A stretch of DNA of 64,000 nt from JAHBXL01 sp964409775 (GCA_964409775.1 CAYPEI010000001.1:124001-188000); one strand, 5' to 3'; shown: positions 1 through 10,373, counted from the first letter of the stretch. Notes: generated from the letters alone by a model not told the origin. Program-made: numbers and translations.

Positions 1-777
1 TGGGAGTTCACGCTGCTGAACTCGAAGGTCATCAACGCGTTCGCGCTCCCCGGCGGCAAGGTCTTCATCTCCCGCGGGCTTTGCGAGGAGATGACCAACG
101 AGGCGCAACTCGCGGCGGTCGTGGGCCACGAGATTGGCCACGTGACCGCACGCCACACCTCCGAACGCATGAGCCAGGCGCTCGGCTCAACAATTGGCGG
201 CGCGATCCTCGGCGGCCTCGCGGGCGCAGCGCTCGGCGGAAAGGATGGCGCGGTGGCCGGCGCGGCCGGCGGCGCCACCGTCGGCGGCGTCGTCGCGCTC
301 AGTTTCTCGCGGGAACAGGAGATCGAGGCCGACCGCCTCGGCATGCGCTACATGGAGAAACTCAACTACGACCCCGTCGGCGCGATCGAGGTCCAGGAGA
401 TCCTCAAGCGTGCCGGCGGTGGCGGCAAGACCCCGGAGTTCCTCTCCACGCACCCGGCAAGCGACACACGCATCGCCGAGTTGAACAAACGCTACGCGAA
501 GTACTACCAGCACACCAGGAACAACGCGCAGTACCAGAAGTTCGGCGAGCGCTACCAGCCGTTCCTCCGCGGCCTCAAGGCCCTGCCCGCCGCCAAGGCC
601 GACGCCGGCCCCTGGCCCAGGACGCCCGAGGGCGCACGGGCGATGATGTTTGCCGCGGCGTTCCACTCGGACGTGGGCGAGCATGGGCAGTTCGGCGGGC
701 TTGGCGACCCGGCGAACTGGTGCTGGCACTGTGCCGCGGCGGCGGCGGTAGGTCACTCGGTAGGTGAGGGCCGATAA
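1..777 (+). CDS. M48-family zinc metallopeptidase (5' partial)
   Basis: The reading frame is open from the first base, so the true start lies upstream of the window and at least 258 residues are present. The zinc-binding motif HEIGH lies near residue 43 of the visible part, and the third-ligand region EQEIEADRLGMRYM follows about 65 residues later. This is the pattern of M48 peptidases of the BepA/YfgC and LoiP type. Between the two motifs is a glycine/alanine-rich hydrophobic stretch. The segment STHPASDTRIAEL is also typical of the family, which usually degrades or quality-controls envelope proteins. The C-terminal 80 residues are not recognised. No signal peptide can be judged because the N terminus is missing. 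Confidence 0.93.
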   Translation, partial: WEFTLLNSKVINAFALPGGKVFISRGLCEEMTNEAQLAAVVGHEIGHVTARHTSERMSQALGSTIGGAILGGLAGAALGGKDGAVAGAAGGATVGGVVALSFSREQEIEADRLGMRYMEKLNYDPVGAIEVQEILKRAGGGGKTPEFLSTHPASDTRIAELNKRYAKYYQHTRNNAQYQKFGERYQPFLRGLKALPAAKADAGPWPRTPEGARAMMFAAAFHSDVGEHGQFGGLGDPANWCWHCAAAAAVGHSVGEGR

Positions 778-862
778 CCGCTCTTTCTTCTGCCGTAGCC
801 AATCTATGAGCCAATTAGAGCCGATTCGATCCACTCAGTTCGCTTAAATGGCTCGAAATGGC

Positions 863-868
863 TATGAT
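863..868 (+). promoter_or_regulatory. Possible -10 element (TATGAT) of the fic gene
   Basis: TATGAT matches the sigma70 -10 consensus at five of six positions and ends 7 nt before ATG 876. No good -35 is visible. It is one of many TANNNT hexamers placed just before start codons in this window. Confidence 0.4.
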
Positions 869-875
869 AATGGCT

Positions 876-1934
876 ATGACGATTTCGCCCCACTTGGTTG
901 TGATCTCGCCGGAGATGCTCGCGCTCATCGCGGAGATCGATGAGTTCAAGGGCGCATGGCGGGCACTGGGGACGCTCGCGCCTGACCGGCTCCGGCAGCT
1001 TCAGAAGGTGGCGACGATCGAGAGCGTCGGCTCATCGACGCGCATCGAGGGCGCCCGACTGACAGATCAGGAAGTCGAAGCTCTGCTCGCACGAGTGGGT
1101 GTGCAGTCGTTTGTGACGCGCGATGAGCAGGAGGTGGCTGGGTACGCGCTGGTGATGGAGACCGTGTTCTCCAGCCACGCATTCATCCCGATCACGGAGA
1201 ATCACATCAAGCAGTTGCACGCGCTGCTGCTGCGCTACTCCGCCAAGGATGAGCGACACCGCGGCAACTACAAGACGCACTCCAACCGCATCGAGGCGTT
1301 TGATGCGGATGGCAAGTGCGTCGGCGTGATCTTTGAAACGACCTCGCCGTTTGATACGCCGCGGGAGATGGCGGAGCTGGTTGCGTGGTACCGGGAGGTG
1401 AGCGAATCCAAGGCACTGCATCCGCTGCTGGTCGCCGCGGTGTTTGTGGTGGTGTTCCTGGCGATCCACCCGTTCTCGGATGGGAACGGACGGCTGTCGC
1501 GTGCACTGACAACGCTGATTCTGCTGAAAGCGGGATACGCCTATGTGTCGTACAGCTCGCTGGAGAGCGTCATTGAGCAGAACAAGGAGGCGTACTACCT
1601 CGCGCTGCGGCGGACGCAGGGAACGCTGAAGACTTCAGCACCGGATCTTGTGCCGTGGGCGGAGTTCTTTCTGCGGGCGATGGCTGCGCAGAAGCGGCGG
1701 CTGGCAGAAAAGGTGGAGCGCGAGCAGTTGATGCGGGCGACGATGCCGGAGCTTGCGGTGCGCATCCTGGAACTGGTCGCGGCACACGGCGAAGTGACGG
1801 TGGGCGGAGTTATCGCCGTGACGGGCGCGCCACGCGGGACGGTGAAGAAGCGCCTGGGGGAGTTGACGGCCGCGGGGAAGTTGCGGCTGGTGGGGAAGGG
1901 GAGGGGGGCGAGGTATGTGGTGGGGTCAGGTTGA
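876..1934 (+). CDS. Fic-domain protein (probable AMP-transferase) with N-terminal inhibitory motif and winged helix
   Basis: This 352-residue protein carries the full Fic motif HPFSDGNGRLSR near residue 200, including the catalytic His, the phosphate-binding Asp-Gly-Asn-Gly-Arg and the second Arg. Near residue 45 the segment SSTRIEG fits the inhibitory (S/T)xxxE(G/N) motif, so it is a class II, self-inhibited Fic protein. The last ~70 residues (EVTVGGVIAVTGAPRGTVKKRLGEL) look like a winged-helix DNA-binding domain, a common Fic architecture. Four in-frame ATGs occur at 858, 864, 870 and 876. I chose 876 because a near-consensus -10 (TATGAT, 863-868) lies 7 nt before it, which would give a leaderless message. 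The 858 start adds six residues. The target protein is unknown. Confidence 0.9.
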   Translation: MTISPHLVVISPEMLALIAEIDEFKGAWRALGTLAPDRLRQLQKVATIESVGSSTRIEGARLTDQEVEALLARVGVQSFVTRDEQEVAGYALVMETVFSSHAFIPITENHIKQLHALLLRYSAKDERHRGNYKTHSNRIEAFDADGKCVGVIFETTSPFDTPREMAELVAWYREVSESKALHPLLVAAVFVVVFLAIHPFSDGNGRLSRALTTLILLKAGYAYVSYSSLESVIEQNKEAYYLALRRTQGTLKTSAPDLVPWAEFFLRAMAAQKRRLAEKVEREQLMRATMPELAVRILELVAAHGEVTVGGVIAVTGAPRGTVKKRLGELTAAGKLRLVGKGRGARYVVGSG

Positions 1935-1944
1935 AGGGCGGGAC

Positions 1945-1987
1945 CCACAGCACGGACCCGGCGTCGGGCACTCTGCCGGGCCTGTGG
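1945..1987. terminator. Nested hairpin between convergent genes
   Basis: An outer stem CCACAG/CTGTGG (1945-1950, 1982-1987) encloses an inner stem CCCGGC/GCCGGG (1957-1962, 1975-1980). It lies between the convergent fic and lipoprotein genes. There is no T-run on either side, so intrinsic termination is only a possibility. Confidence 0.4.
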
Positions 1988-1991
1988 CACA

Positions 1992-2603
1992 TCAAGGCAA
2001 AGTGGGCGTGTCAATCGGCCGCGCCACTCGCCGTGGCCGCATTTCGCGACGAGTGGGATCGGTTTCCAGCAGGCTCTCATAGAGTCCGCCGACTTCCTCG
2101 ATCGGCGCACCAGTGTCCGGATCGATTCGGAAAAGTCCCCATCGCGTGGCTCGGGCGAGTGGAAGCTCGACGACATCTCCTGGCGGGTTATCCAGTGCGA
2201 CGAGGAAGTTGAAGAGCGCGGAGTACTGCATCGCGCGGACAAGGTCGGTGATCTCTTCATCTGTTACGCCCTTTGCCTTCATGCTTGCGATGGCGCGTCC
2301 AGCTCCGGTGAGCGGTGCATCGGGCTCTTGCTGTGAGAAGCGAATTTCCTGGGCGATCCAGCGAGAGTCTTGCTCATCAACCACGCCGTCCCACGCCTCG
2401 CGAAGCAGGAGGAAGCGTGCGAGTTGCGGAATGCCCTCTTCGTGTTGCGAGAGCGCCCACTCCTCGGGATCCTCTGCGTCGAGCGCGCGGAATGTCGCGG
2501 TCAACTCGGCGAGCGTGGGAGCCTCATCGTCAGGAGCAGTTGCCTGCTGGGTCGATCCGCAGGCCGCAAGAATCGGAATCACAAGAAGGAGGAGGAGTCT
2601 CAT
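1992..2603 (-). CDS. Putative lipoprotein, unknown function
   Basis: This 203-residue protein begins with a short hydrophobic signal peptide ending in the lipobox LAAC (Cys at residue 14), so it should be lipidated and exported. The mature part is charged and mostly helical (LAELTATFRALDAEDPEEW, DEEITDLVRAMQYSALFNFL) with no recognised domain. ATG 2603 is preferred over a GTG one codon upstream. A TACACT hexamer (2610-2615) ends 6 nt upstream of the ATG and no Shine-Dalgarno is present, so the message may be leaderless. It is convergent with fic. Confidence 0.7.
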   Translation of the reverse strand: MRLLLLLVIPILAACGSTQQATAPDDEAPTLAELTATFRALDAEDPEEWALSQHEEGIPQLARFLLLREAWDGVVDEQDSRWIAQEIRFSQQEPDAPLTGAGRAIASMKAKGVTDEEITDLVRAMQYSALFNFLVALDNPPGDVVELPLARATRWGLFRIDPDTGAPIEEVGGLYESLLETDPTRREMRPRRVARPIDTPTLP

Positions 2604-2761
2604 CACGCGAGTGTACTGAGACGGCTGCCGGGGGGGCGGTTGAGGCTGGTGGGGAGGGGAGGGGGCGAGTGGGTCGATGCGGGATGACGGGCGCGGCTGG
2701 CGCGCACGCCGCGCGGCCGCGGGGGTTCCGCGAAGGCAGGGGAGGGAGGCGCGTAGAGAAG

Positions 2762-2783
2762 CCCATGGATGTCAATCCATGGG
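2762..2783. repeat. Perfect inverted repeat in a 350-bp gene-free gap
   Basis: CCCATGGAT and ATCCATGGG pair perfectly around a 4-base GTCA loop, and GAA/TTC flanks extend the stem across one bulged base. The gap 2604-2952 holds no convincing gene. The hairpin has no T-run and could be a protein-binding palindrome or an RNA processing signal for either flanking gene. Confidence 0.5.
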
Positions 2784-2952
2784 TTCTGGGATGTAACTGT
2801 CGCGGCGGTTCCGCGAATGCCCTTCCGGACGGTCGGGCTGTTTGCTGGAGGCGGCCCGCCACCCCCCTCAATGCACTTGGAAACCGGTCGATGCGTGAGT
2901 GGAGCCGCGGACGACCACCGAGCGTGCGCTCGGGGCTCTCTCGATCAACTGC

Positions 2953-3987
2953 TCAATACACCGAATCCGCGAAGTAGTAGTTCTTCGCGTTCTGCGGCGT
3001 GATCAACTCCACATCGATCAGCAGGTGCCGCGGCATGAACTTCATGACCTCTTCCCGCTTACCGTCGCGGAGCGTGCTGACGCAGGTGTGGATGCCCGCC
3101 GCGATCATCGAGGGGGGGTAGGTGATGTTCCCCGGCACCATCGGGTCCTTGTCCATCACCATCTTGACGACGTCCTTCATGCCCGCGCCGCCGAGGAGCC
3201 AGATCTGCTTGGCCCGCCCGGCTTCCTCAATCGCCTGGCGTGCGCCCAGCAGCATGTCGTCATCGCTCGCCCAGACGGCGTCAATCTTCGGATACTTGAC
3301 GAGCATGTTCTCCATCGCCGCCAGCGCCTTCTCGCGGCTCCAGAAGCCGGGCTGCTGCGCCAGCACCTTGATGTCCGGAGAGCGCTTGAACACCTCCATC
3401 GCCGCCGTGGTGCGGTCGGTGTCCACCGTGCACGGAATGCCGGTGAGGATGACGATGTTCCCTTTCCCACCCAGTTTCTCGACCATGAACTCCGCGCTCT
3501 TCCGGCCAAACGCCTTGTTGTCGCCCTCAAGGAAGATGTCCGCGATCGGCTGGCCGTCCTTCCCCGGCAGGAAGCCGCGGTCCACGTTCACGATGAACAC
3601 GCCCTTCTCTTTCGCTTTCATCGCCACCGGTGTCAGCGGCGCCGATTCCGTCGCGAGGATCACCAGCGCATCGACGCCCTTCACCAGCATGTCCTCGATG
3701 TCCGCCGTCTGCTTCTCCGGGTTCAGCGCTGTGGCGTACACCCAGTCCGCCTCGGGGTGCAGGTCCATCGCCTTCTTCGCCCACCAGCCCACGCCCGCGG
3801 TCCATCCGTGGTCCGCCGCCGGAACCGAAACGCCGATCTTCAGCCGTTTCGCGGCCGGCTGCTGCTCCGCCGGCCGTTCCGCGGCGGGCACTTCACCCGT
3901 CCCGGTGCCGGTGGTCGAACGCGCCGCGCCCGCGGCGAAGGTGAACGCCGCGGCGGCGGCAACGCAATAGGTCAGCGACTTCAGCAT
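2953..3987 (-). CDS. Sugar ABC transporter substrate-binding protein (ribose/rhizopine type)
   Basis: The 344-residue protein has an N-terminal export signal (hydrophobic to about residue 22) and then a low-complexity linker. The periplasmic-binding fold of the LacI/RbsB (Peripla_BP_4) type begins at LKIGVSVPAADHGWTAGVGWW. Family signatures include the DMLVKGVDALVILATESAPLTPVAMKAKEKG-like inter-lobe region, GIPCTVDTDRTTAAMEVF and the ligand-lobe WASDDDMLLGARQAIEEAG. It should bind a sugar or polyol in the periplasm and deliver it to the permease encoded 79 bp downstream in reading order upstream of it (4067-5101, same strand). No ABC ATPase lies beside the pair. The specific ligand cannot be told from sequence. 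Confidence 0.9.
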   Translation of the reverse strand: MLKSLTYCVAAAAAFTFAAGAARSTTGTGTGEVPAAERPAEQQPAAKRLKIGVSVPAADHGWTAGVGWWAKKAMDLHPEADWVYATALNPEKQTADIEDMLVKGVDALVILATESAPLTPVAMKAKEKGVFIVNVDRGFLPGKDGQPIADIFLEGDNKAFGRKSAEFMVEKLGGKGNIVILTGIPCTVDTDRTTAAMEVFKRSPDIKVLAQQPGFWSREKALAAMENMLVKYPKIDAVWASDDDMLLGARQAIEEAGRAKQIWLLGGAGMKDVVKMVMDKDPMVPGNITYPPSMIAAGIHTCVSTLRDGKREEVMKFMPRHLLIDVELITPQNAKNYYFADSVY

Positions 3988-4066
3988 GGTGGACTCCCTG
4001 ATTTGCCCGACAGAATAGCAGACTCCCGCCGCCCCGGGCTTCGGCCGGGCGCTGCGACACGGTCGG

Positions 4067-5101
4067 TCATGCCCCGGGCTTCTTCGGCTGCACCAGCACG
4101 GCCGTGATGATGATCAGCCCCTTGACCAGGTCCCGGTAGTAGTTCGAAACGTCCAGCATGCTCAGCATGTTGTTCACGACGCCCAGGATCAGCACGCCGA
4201 TCACCGTGCCCCACACGCGCCCGGCGCCCCCTTGAAGCCGCGTCCCGCCGATCACCACCGCCGCGATCGCGTCGAGTTCGTAGAACATCCCTGTCGACGA
4301 ACTCGCCACCGAGTTCTGTCGGCTGGCGACCAGCAGCGCCGCGACCCCGCAGCAGAACCCCGAGATCCCGTACACCGCCGCGGTCGTCTTTGCGATCGGC
4401 ACGCCCGCGTACCGCGCCGCCTGCGCGTTGTCCCCGATGGCGTACACCCGGCGCCCGAAGACCGTGCGAGAAAGCACGAAGTGCGCCACGACCGCCAGCG
4501 CGAAGAACACCAGGATCGTCACCCGCAGCGGCAGCCCCTCTCCGCCCATCCCCAGCCCGGGAATGGTGATCGTCGCCGAGCCGATCTCGCGGAACGCCGG
4601 GACCGCCGAGCGGATCTCGCTCCCCTGCACCGGCGCGACCACCAGCGAGCGGAACATCGCCAGCGTCCCGAGCGTCGCGACAAACGGTGCGATCCGGCCG
4701 CGGGCGATCAGCACCCCGTTTCCCAGCCCCAGCAGCGGCCCGCCGACCACGCACACCGCGACGGCCGCCGCGATGCCCAGCGACACCTGCTGCGCCTCAC
4801 CCGGATCGCCCGCCACACGGTTCATGCAGTGGATCGCCGCGCCGCCGATGAGCGCGACCATCGCGCCCACCGACAGATCGATCCCGCCCAGCAGGATCAC
4901 AAACGTCATGCCGATCGCGACGATGCCGACGAAACTGGTCTGCCCGAGCAGGTTGTTGAAGTTGGCGAATGTCAGGAAGACTCGGTTCTCAGGCTCCACC
5001 CGCATCATCTCCACCAGCGCGGTCCCGGCGATGAGGGCGAGCAGCGCCGCAAGCGGCGCGAAGCGTTCGAGCGTGCGGGCAAGTCGGGGGGAAAGAGGCA
5101 T
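4067..5101 (-). CDS. Sugar ABC transporter permease (RbsC family)
   Basis: This inner-membrane permease of about 344 residues has 8-10 hydrophobic segments. It carries the RbsC/BPD_transp_2 signatures GIVAIGMTFVILLGGIDLSVGAMVAL and, near the C terminus, VIGGTRLQGGAGRVWGTVIG. These place it with ribose, xylose and rhizopine transporters. The start MPLSPRLARTLERF is chosen because the first membrane segment follows directly. The longer in-frame extension to 5191 is rich in Arg and has no membrane character. It is the first gene of a two-gene unit with the binding protein. The ATPase subunit must come from elsewhere in the genome. Confidence 0.92.
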   Translation of the reverse strand: MPLSPRLARTLERFAPLAALLALIAGTALVEMMRVEPENRVFLTFANFNNLLGQTSFVGIVAIGMTFVILLGGIDLSVGAMVALIGGAAIHCMNRVAGDPGEAQQVSLGIAAAVAVCVVGGPLLGLGNGVLIARGRIAPFVATLGTLAMFRSLVVAPVQGSEIRSAVPAFREIGSATITIPGLGMGGEGLPLRVTILVFFALAVVAHFVLSRTVFGRRVYAIGDNAQAARYAGVPIAKTTAAVYGISGFCCGVAALLVASRQNSVASSSTGMFYELDAIAAVVIGGTRLQGGAGRVWGTVIGVLILGVVNNMLSMLDVSNYYRDLVKGLIIITAVLVQPKKPGA

Positions 5102-5282
5102 GGGCGGGATGGTAACGGCACGAGCGTCCGAGCGACGACGGACCTGCTCTCCACAGGTTCGCCGCATCCCGGCGGATTGGCCGGTCAGCAAACCAAGGCC
5201 GGGAAACGGGTTGCCGCGGTGGGCAGGCCGCGCCTAGGCCCCGGCGCACCCGGCACACAAGCCCTGCCCGGTTCGCCCCGCG

Positions 5283-5288
5283 TACGCT
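5283..5288 (+). promoter_or_regulatory. Possible -10 element (TACGCT) of mutS
   Basis: The TACGCT hexamer lies 11 nt before the mutS ATG, and no Shine-Dalgarno is seen. It belongs to the TANNNT-before-start pattern found across the window. Confidence 0.3.
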
Positions 5289-5299
5289 GTGCCTTCCTC

Positions 5300-8218
5300 A
5301 TGGCCGATCCCCGCGAAACACCCGCGATGCGTCAGTACTACCGCTTCAAGCGGCAGCACCCGGATTGCCTCCTGCTCTTCCGGATCGGTGATTTCTACGA
5401 AACGTTCGATGACGACGCGGTGACCATCAGCAAGGCCGTCGGCCTGACGCTGACTCAGCGAACCGAGGGTGTGCCCATGGCGGGCATGCCGTTCCACCAA
5501 CTCGAGACTTATCTGCGACGCTTGATCGACAGGGGCTTCCGGGTAGCCGTCGCCGATCAGGTCGAGGATGCCGCGCAGGCCAAGGCCCGTCAGGCGGGAT
5601 TGAACCGGGTTGCAGGCAGTGGGTGGGGCGGGGGGGCGGCCGTCATCGATCGCGCGATCTCGCGCATCGTCACGCCCGGCACGTTGGTCGATGAGACGCT
5701 GCTCGCGCCCGATGCGGCATGCGCGCTCGCAAGCGTGTGCTTTCTGGATGCGGGCGATGCGCCCGAGGGTCGCGTCGCGGTCGCGGTGGCGGAACTCAGC
5801 ACCGGGCGGTTCGTGGTGCTGGAGTGCGCGGCCGGCGCGCTGGTCGATGAACTCGCACGCCGTCACGTGACGGAACTGCTCTTTGCGCAGACGGCCGATG
5901 GCAAGACCCCGCCCCGCGTGAAGAGCGTGCTTGAGGGGCTGAAACTCTCCGGCACGCCCCAGCCATCATGGCATTTCCGTGCCGAGGAATCGCTGGAAGC
6001 CGTGCTCGCGCAGTACGGCGTCGCGACCCTCGATGGCTTTGGCTTGCGACGCGATGACCCGGTCATTGCCCCGGCGGGGGCGTTGATCCGGTACCTTCGG
6101 CAGACCCAGGCAGCCGCGGACGACAACGCCGACGGCGCAGCCGGGAACGGCCGGAAGCGAGCGGCCCCGACACTCGCCCACCTCCAGCCGCCGCGGCGGG
6201 AGACCTCGGGCGTCGAAGGAGGGTCCCTCACGCTCGATGCCACCGCGCTCCGGGCGCTGGAAGTCCTCGGGACCATGCGTGCCGATGTCGGGCGTGTCGG
6301 TCAGCACGAGGGAACCGCCGGCGACGGCTCGCTCGTCGGGGTCTTCAGCGGCGCGGGGGCGGGTCAATCCGGCTGCCGGACCGCGATGGGCAAGCGTCTG
6401 CTGCGCGACTGGCTCTGTCGGCCGCTGTGCGACCGCCGGCGCATTGAGTCGCGCCAGTCGTGCGTGGCCACGCTGATCAGCGACCGCCGCGCCGCGGCGG
6501 AACTGGGCGAGGCCCTGGGCGCCGTGCAGGACGTCTCCCGTATGGCGGCACGCATCGCCCTCGCCCGGGCGACGCCGCGGGACGTCGTCGGCCTGGGAAA
6601 GTCCGTCGGGCAGGTCCGGGCGGTCGCAGCGGCTTTGGAGAACGCGCCGGCGTTCGCGGCGCACAGCGCAGCGCTGAACGGGATCGAGCAGGAACTTGCG
6701 GAACTCTCCCGGAAAATCGCCGCCGCCTGTGTCGAGTCGCCCCCTGCCCATCTGCGCGAGGGAGGCCTGGTTCGAGATGGCGTCGATGCCGAACTCGATG
6801 AGGCGAGGCTGCTCCAGCGCGACAGCGCCCACTGGATGGCCGAATACCAGCAGACGCTCATCCAGACACACGACCTGCCGAGCCTGAAGGTCGGGTACAA
6901 CAAGATCTTCGGGTACTACATCGAGTTGCCCGCCGCGCAGTCCAAGCGTGCCCCGGCCGAGTTCACCCGCAAGCAGACGCTCAAGAACGCAGAGCGGTTC
7001 ATCACCCCGGAACTTCGCGAGTTTGAGCGCAAGGTGACGACGGCGGAGACGCGGGCCATTGCTCGCGAACTGGCGATCTTTGAGTCGCTGTGCGCCGCCG
7101 CGGCGGGGTTGATCCCGCAGATCGCCATGTTCGCCGATGCCGTCGCCGAGTTGGATGTCCTGCTCTGCTTCGCAGACAAGGCCGCTCGCCGCGGCTGGTC
7201 GCGCCCGGAAATCGTGGAAGAACCGACTCTGCGGATCATCCAGGGTCGGCACCCGGTGCTGGATGAACTGCTCGAAGGGAGCGGCGGCGGATTCGTGCCC
7301 AACGATGTCGAACTGGGAGGCAGCGATCAGGAGGGCGCGCCGTGCGGCACGCTCGCGCTCATCACCGGCCCCAACATGGCGGGAAAGAGCACGTTCATCC
7401 GGCAGACCGCGCTGCTCGTGCTGCTGGCCCACTGCGGCTCATACATTCCCGCCGCCGGCGCGACGATCGGCCTGACCGACCGCATCTTCACCCGCGTCGG
7501 CGCGGATGATGCGCTGCACGCCGGACAGAGCACCTTCATGGTCGAGATGACCGAGACCGCGCGGATGCTCCACCACGCGACGGCGCGAAGCCTCGTCGTG
7601 CTCGACGAGATCGGCCGCGGCACATCAACGCTCGACGGCCTGAGCCTCGCATGGGCGATCGCGGAGACGCTCGCGGGCAGAGGTGCTGCCGGCCCGCGCA
7701 CGCTGTTCGCGACGCACTATCACGAACTCACTCGCCTGGAGGAAATGCTCCCCGGGCGTGTCCGCAACCTGCACGTCAGCGTGCGGGAGTGGGGGGATGA
7801 GATCGTCTTCCTGCACCGCATCCTGCCCGGCAGGACCGACCGCTCCTACGGCATCCACGTCGCGAAACTGGCGGGCATGCCCGCCGGAACCGTCGCCCGT
7901 GCGCGCGAGGTGCTGGAGTCGCTCGCCGTGCACCAGGCCGAGGGTGTCGGGGGGGGTTGCACGGGCACCCCGCCCGTGCAGGATGACGTTGAGGCAGACC
8001 GCAACGGCGATTCGCCCGGGAAACAACGCCGCGGCAGGCGTGCCGATGTCTCCCGAATCCCGCCCCCCCCCGCGGGCCAGGCCGACCAACTCGCGCTGTT
8101 CACGCAGTTCGTGAACCACCCGGCAGTCGATCAACTCCGCGAGGTGAAACTCGAGGCCCTCACGCCGCTGGAGGCGTTTGACACGCTCCGGAAACTCAAG
8201 GGCATGGCATCGGAGTGA
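5300..8218 (+). CDS. mutS: DNA mismatch repair protein MutS
   Basis: This 972-residue protein recognises mismatches and small loops as a dimer and signals to MutL. Domain I holds the mismatch-reading Phe motif RIGDFYETF (near residue 30). The connector, core and clamp follow, and the clamp contains KVGYNKIFGYYIEL. The ATPase has Walker A TGPNMAGKST near residue 690, the HAGQSTFMVEM signature and Walker B LVVLDEIGRGTSTLDG. It is about 100 residues longer than the E. coli protein because of low-complexity inserts near residues 100, 275 and 890. The ORF runs open far upstream (to 4232) but that stretch is antisense to the permease. ATG 5300 immediately precedes the conserved N terminus ADPRETPAMRQYYRFK. 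Confidence 0.98.
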   Translation: MADPRETPAMRQYYRFKRQHPDCLLLFRIGDFYETFDDDAVTISKAVGLTLTQRTEGVPMAGMPFHQLETYLRRLIDRGFRVAVADQVEDAAQAKARQAGLNRVAGSGWGGGAAVIDRAISRIVTPGTLVDETLLAPDAACALASVCFLDAGDAPEGRVAVAVAELSTGRFVVLECAAGALVDELARRHVTELLFAQTADGKTPPRVKSVLEGLKLSGTPQPSWHFRAEESLEAVLAQYGVATLDGFGLRRDDPVIAPAGALIRYLRQTQAAADDNADGAAGNGRKRAAPTLAHLQPPRRETSGVEGGSLTLDATALRALEVLGTMRADVGRVGQHEGTAGDGSLVGVFSGAGAGQSGCRTAMGKRLLRDWLCRPLCDRRRIESRQSCVATLISDRRAAAELGEALGAVQDVSRMAARIALARATPRDVVGLGKSVGQVRAVAAALENAPAFAAHSAALNGIEQELAELSRKIAAACVESPPAHLREGGLVRDGVDAELDEARLLQRDSAHWMAEYQQTLIQTHDLPSLKVGYNKIFGYYIELPAAQSKRAPAEFTRKQTLKNAERFITPELREFERKVTTAETRAIARELAIFESLCAAAAGLIPQIAMFADAVAELDVLLCFADKAARRGWSRPEIVEEPTLRIIQGRHPVLDELLEGSGGGFVPNDVELGGSDQEGAPCGTLALITGPNMAGKSTFIRQTALLVLLAHCGSYIPAAGATIGLTDRIFTRVGADDALHAGQSTFMVEMTETARMLHHATARSLVVLDEIGRGTSTLDGLSLAWAIAETLAGRGAAGPRTLFATHYHELTRLEEMLPGRVRNLHVSVREWGDEIVFLHRILPGRTDRSYGIHVAKLAGMPAGTVARAREVLESLAVHQAEGVGGGCTGTPPVQDDVEADRNGDSPGKQRRGRRADVSRIPPPPAGQADQLALFTQFVNHPAVDQLREVKLEALTPLEAFDTLRKLKGMASE

Positions 8219-8252
8219 CGGTCCCACGCGGTCCCGCTGCGGATTCACGCGA

Positions 8253-8296
8253 GGCGGGTCTCAATCCGGCTCGCGCATGGACCTTGGCGACCCGCC
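8253..8296. terminator. Long-loop hairpin between convergent genes
   Basis: GGCGGGTC (8253-8260) pairs perfectly with GACCCGCC (8289-8296) around a 28-base loop. It sits in the 84-bp gap between the convergent mutS and the 8303-8653 gene. There is no T-run, so this is only a candidate terminator. Confidence 0.35.
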
Positions 8297-8302
8297 GAGT
8301 GC

Positions 8303-8653
8303 TCAGAGATAGATCGTGATGAAGGCCGCCAGCAAAGTCCAGAGCACGCACCCTGCGCCGAAGGCCACGAGGTCGACGGCGATCGTTCGGTCCTCGCACC
8401 AGGCCGACCGGACCTCCTTCGCACATCGAAACGCCAGGAACATCAGCGCGGCGATCGTCACGAACAACGCAACCCACCGTGCCGGTCCGAGCGGCCACAA
8501 GACGATCACCGACCAGAGCGGCAGGATGAGCAGGTAGGAGCAAGCGGCCGCGCCGAGCAGCGCGAGCGGCGCCAGAACGGCCAGGAGCAAACTCCGCACT
8601 CGACCGCGAGGCCGGGAGAGCAGCGGTTCAAACATCGGTGACCGGATCTTCAT
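8303..8653 (-). CDS. Small integral membrane protein, unknown
   Basis: This 116-residue protein has four predicted membrane segments (starting near residues 20, 40, 60 and 90) and an Arg-rich N terminus (LLSRPRGRVRS). No family is recognised. The start at 8653 is supported by a TACCAT hexamer (8662-8667) ending 8 nt upstream. An internal Met at residue 7 is an alternative. It lies alone between mutS and clpX. Confidence 0.6.
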   Translation of the reverse strand: MKIRSPMFEPLLSRPRGRVRSLLLAVLAPLALLGAAACSYLLILPLWSVIVLWPLGPARWVALFVTIAALMFLAFRCAKEVRSAWCEDRTIAVDLVAFGAGCVLWTLLAAFITIYL

Positions 8654-8800
8654 GCCGGATCATGGTACCGTCGGGTGCGAGTGGCCTGTTCCGCGCTGCT
8701 CGCTCACGCACCCGGTGCTGGGCAACTCAACGAGGGCACCCATCGCTGGCCGCAGCAGCGGATCGCGACTCAATCACTGACCTGTCCGTGGGCCTCAGCC

Positions 8801-10201
<1,401 letters not shown>

Positions 10202-10367
10202 GGAGGACGCCTCATAGAAATCAACCGCGGCCTGCCGCGGACTGGGTGCGAACAACAATGCCAACCGCCTTCTATCGGCGGATGGCTCCGTGCCCTGCAC
10301 TCCCTCACGCAGGGGGAAGGCAGTCGCTTCCCCTCCTGTGGACGGTTGCAGGGCGGACAATCCTTCC

Positions 10368-10373
10368 ATTCTA
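10368..10373 (-). promoter_or_regulatory. Possible -10 element (TAGAAT) upstream of clpX
   Basis: TAGAAT on the minus strand lies in the 281-bp gap upstream of clpX, about 165 nt before its start codon. A convincing -35 is missing. Apart from this and a small hairpin (10454-10469, TCCCAC/GTGGGA with loop ATTC) just past the neighbouring gene's stop, nothing is seen in the gap. Confidence 0.25.

Noticed and set aside
4232..5299. 1,068-base in-frame extension of mutS upstream of ATG 5300
   Set aside because: It is antisense to the ABC permease and encodes Arg/His-rich sequence typical of GC-rich shadow frames. The conserved MutS N terminus begins at 5300.
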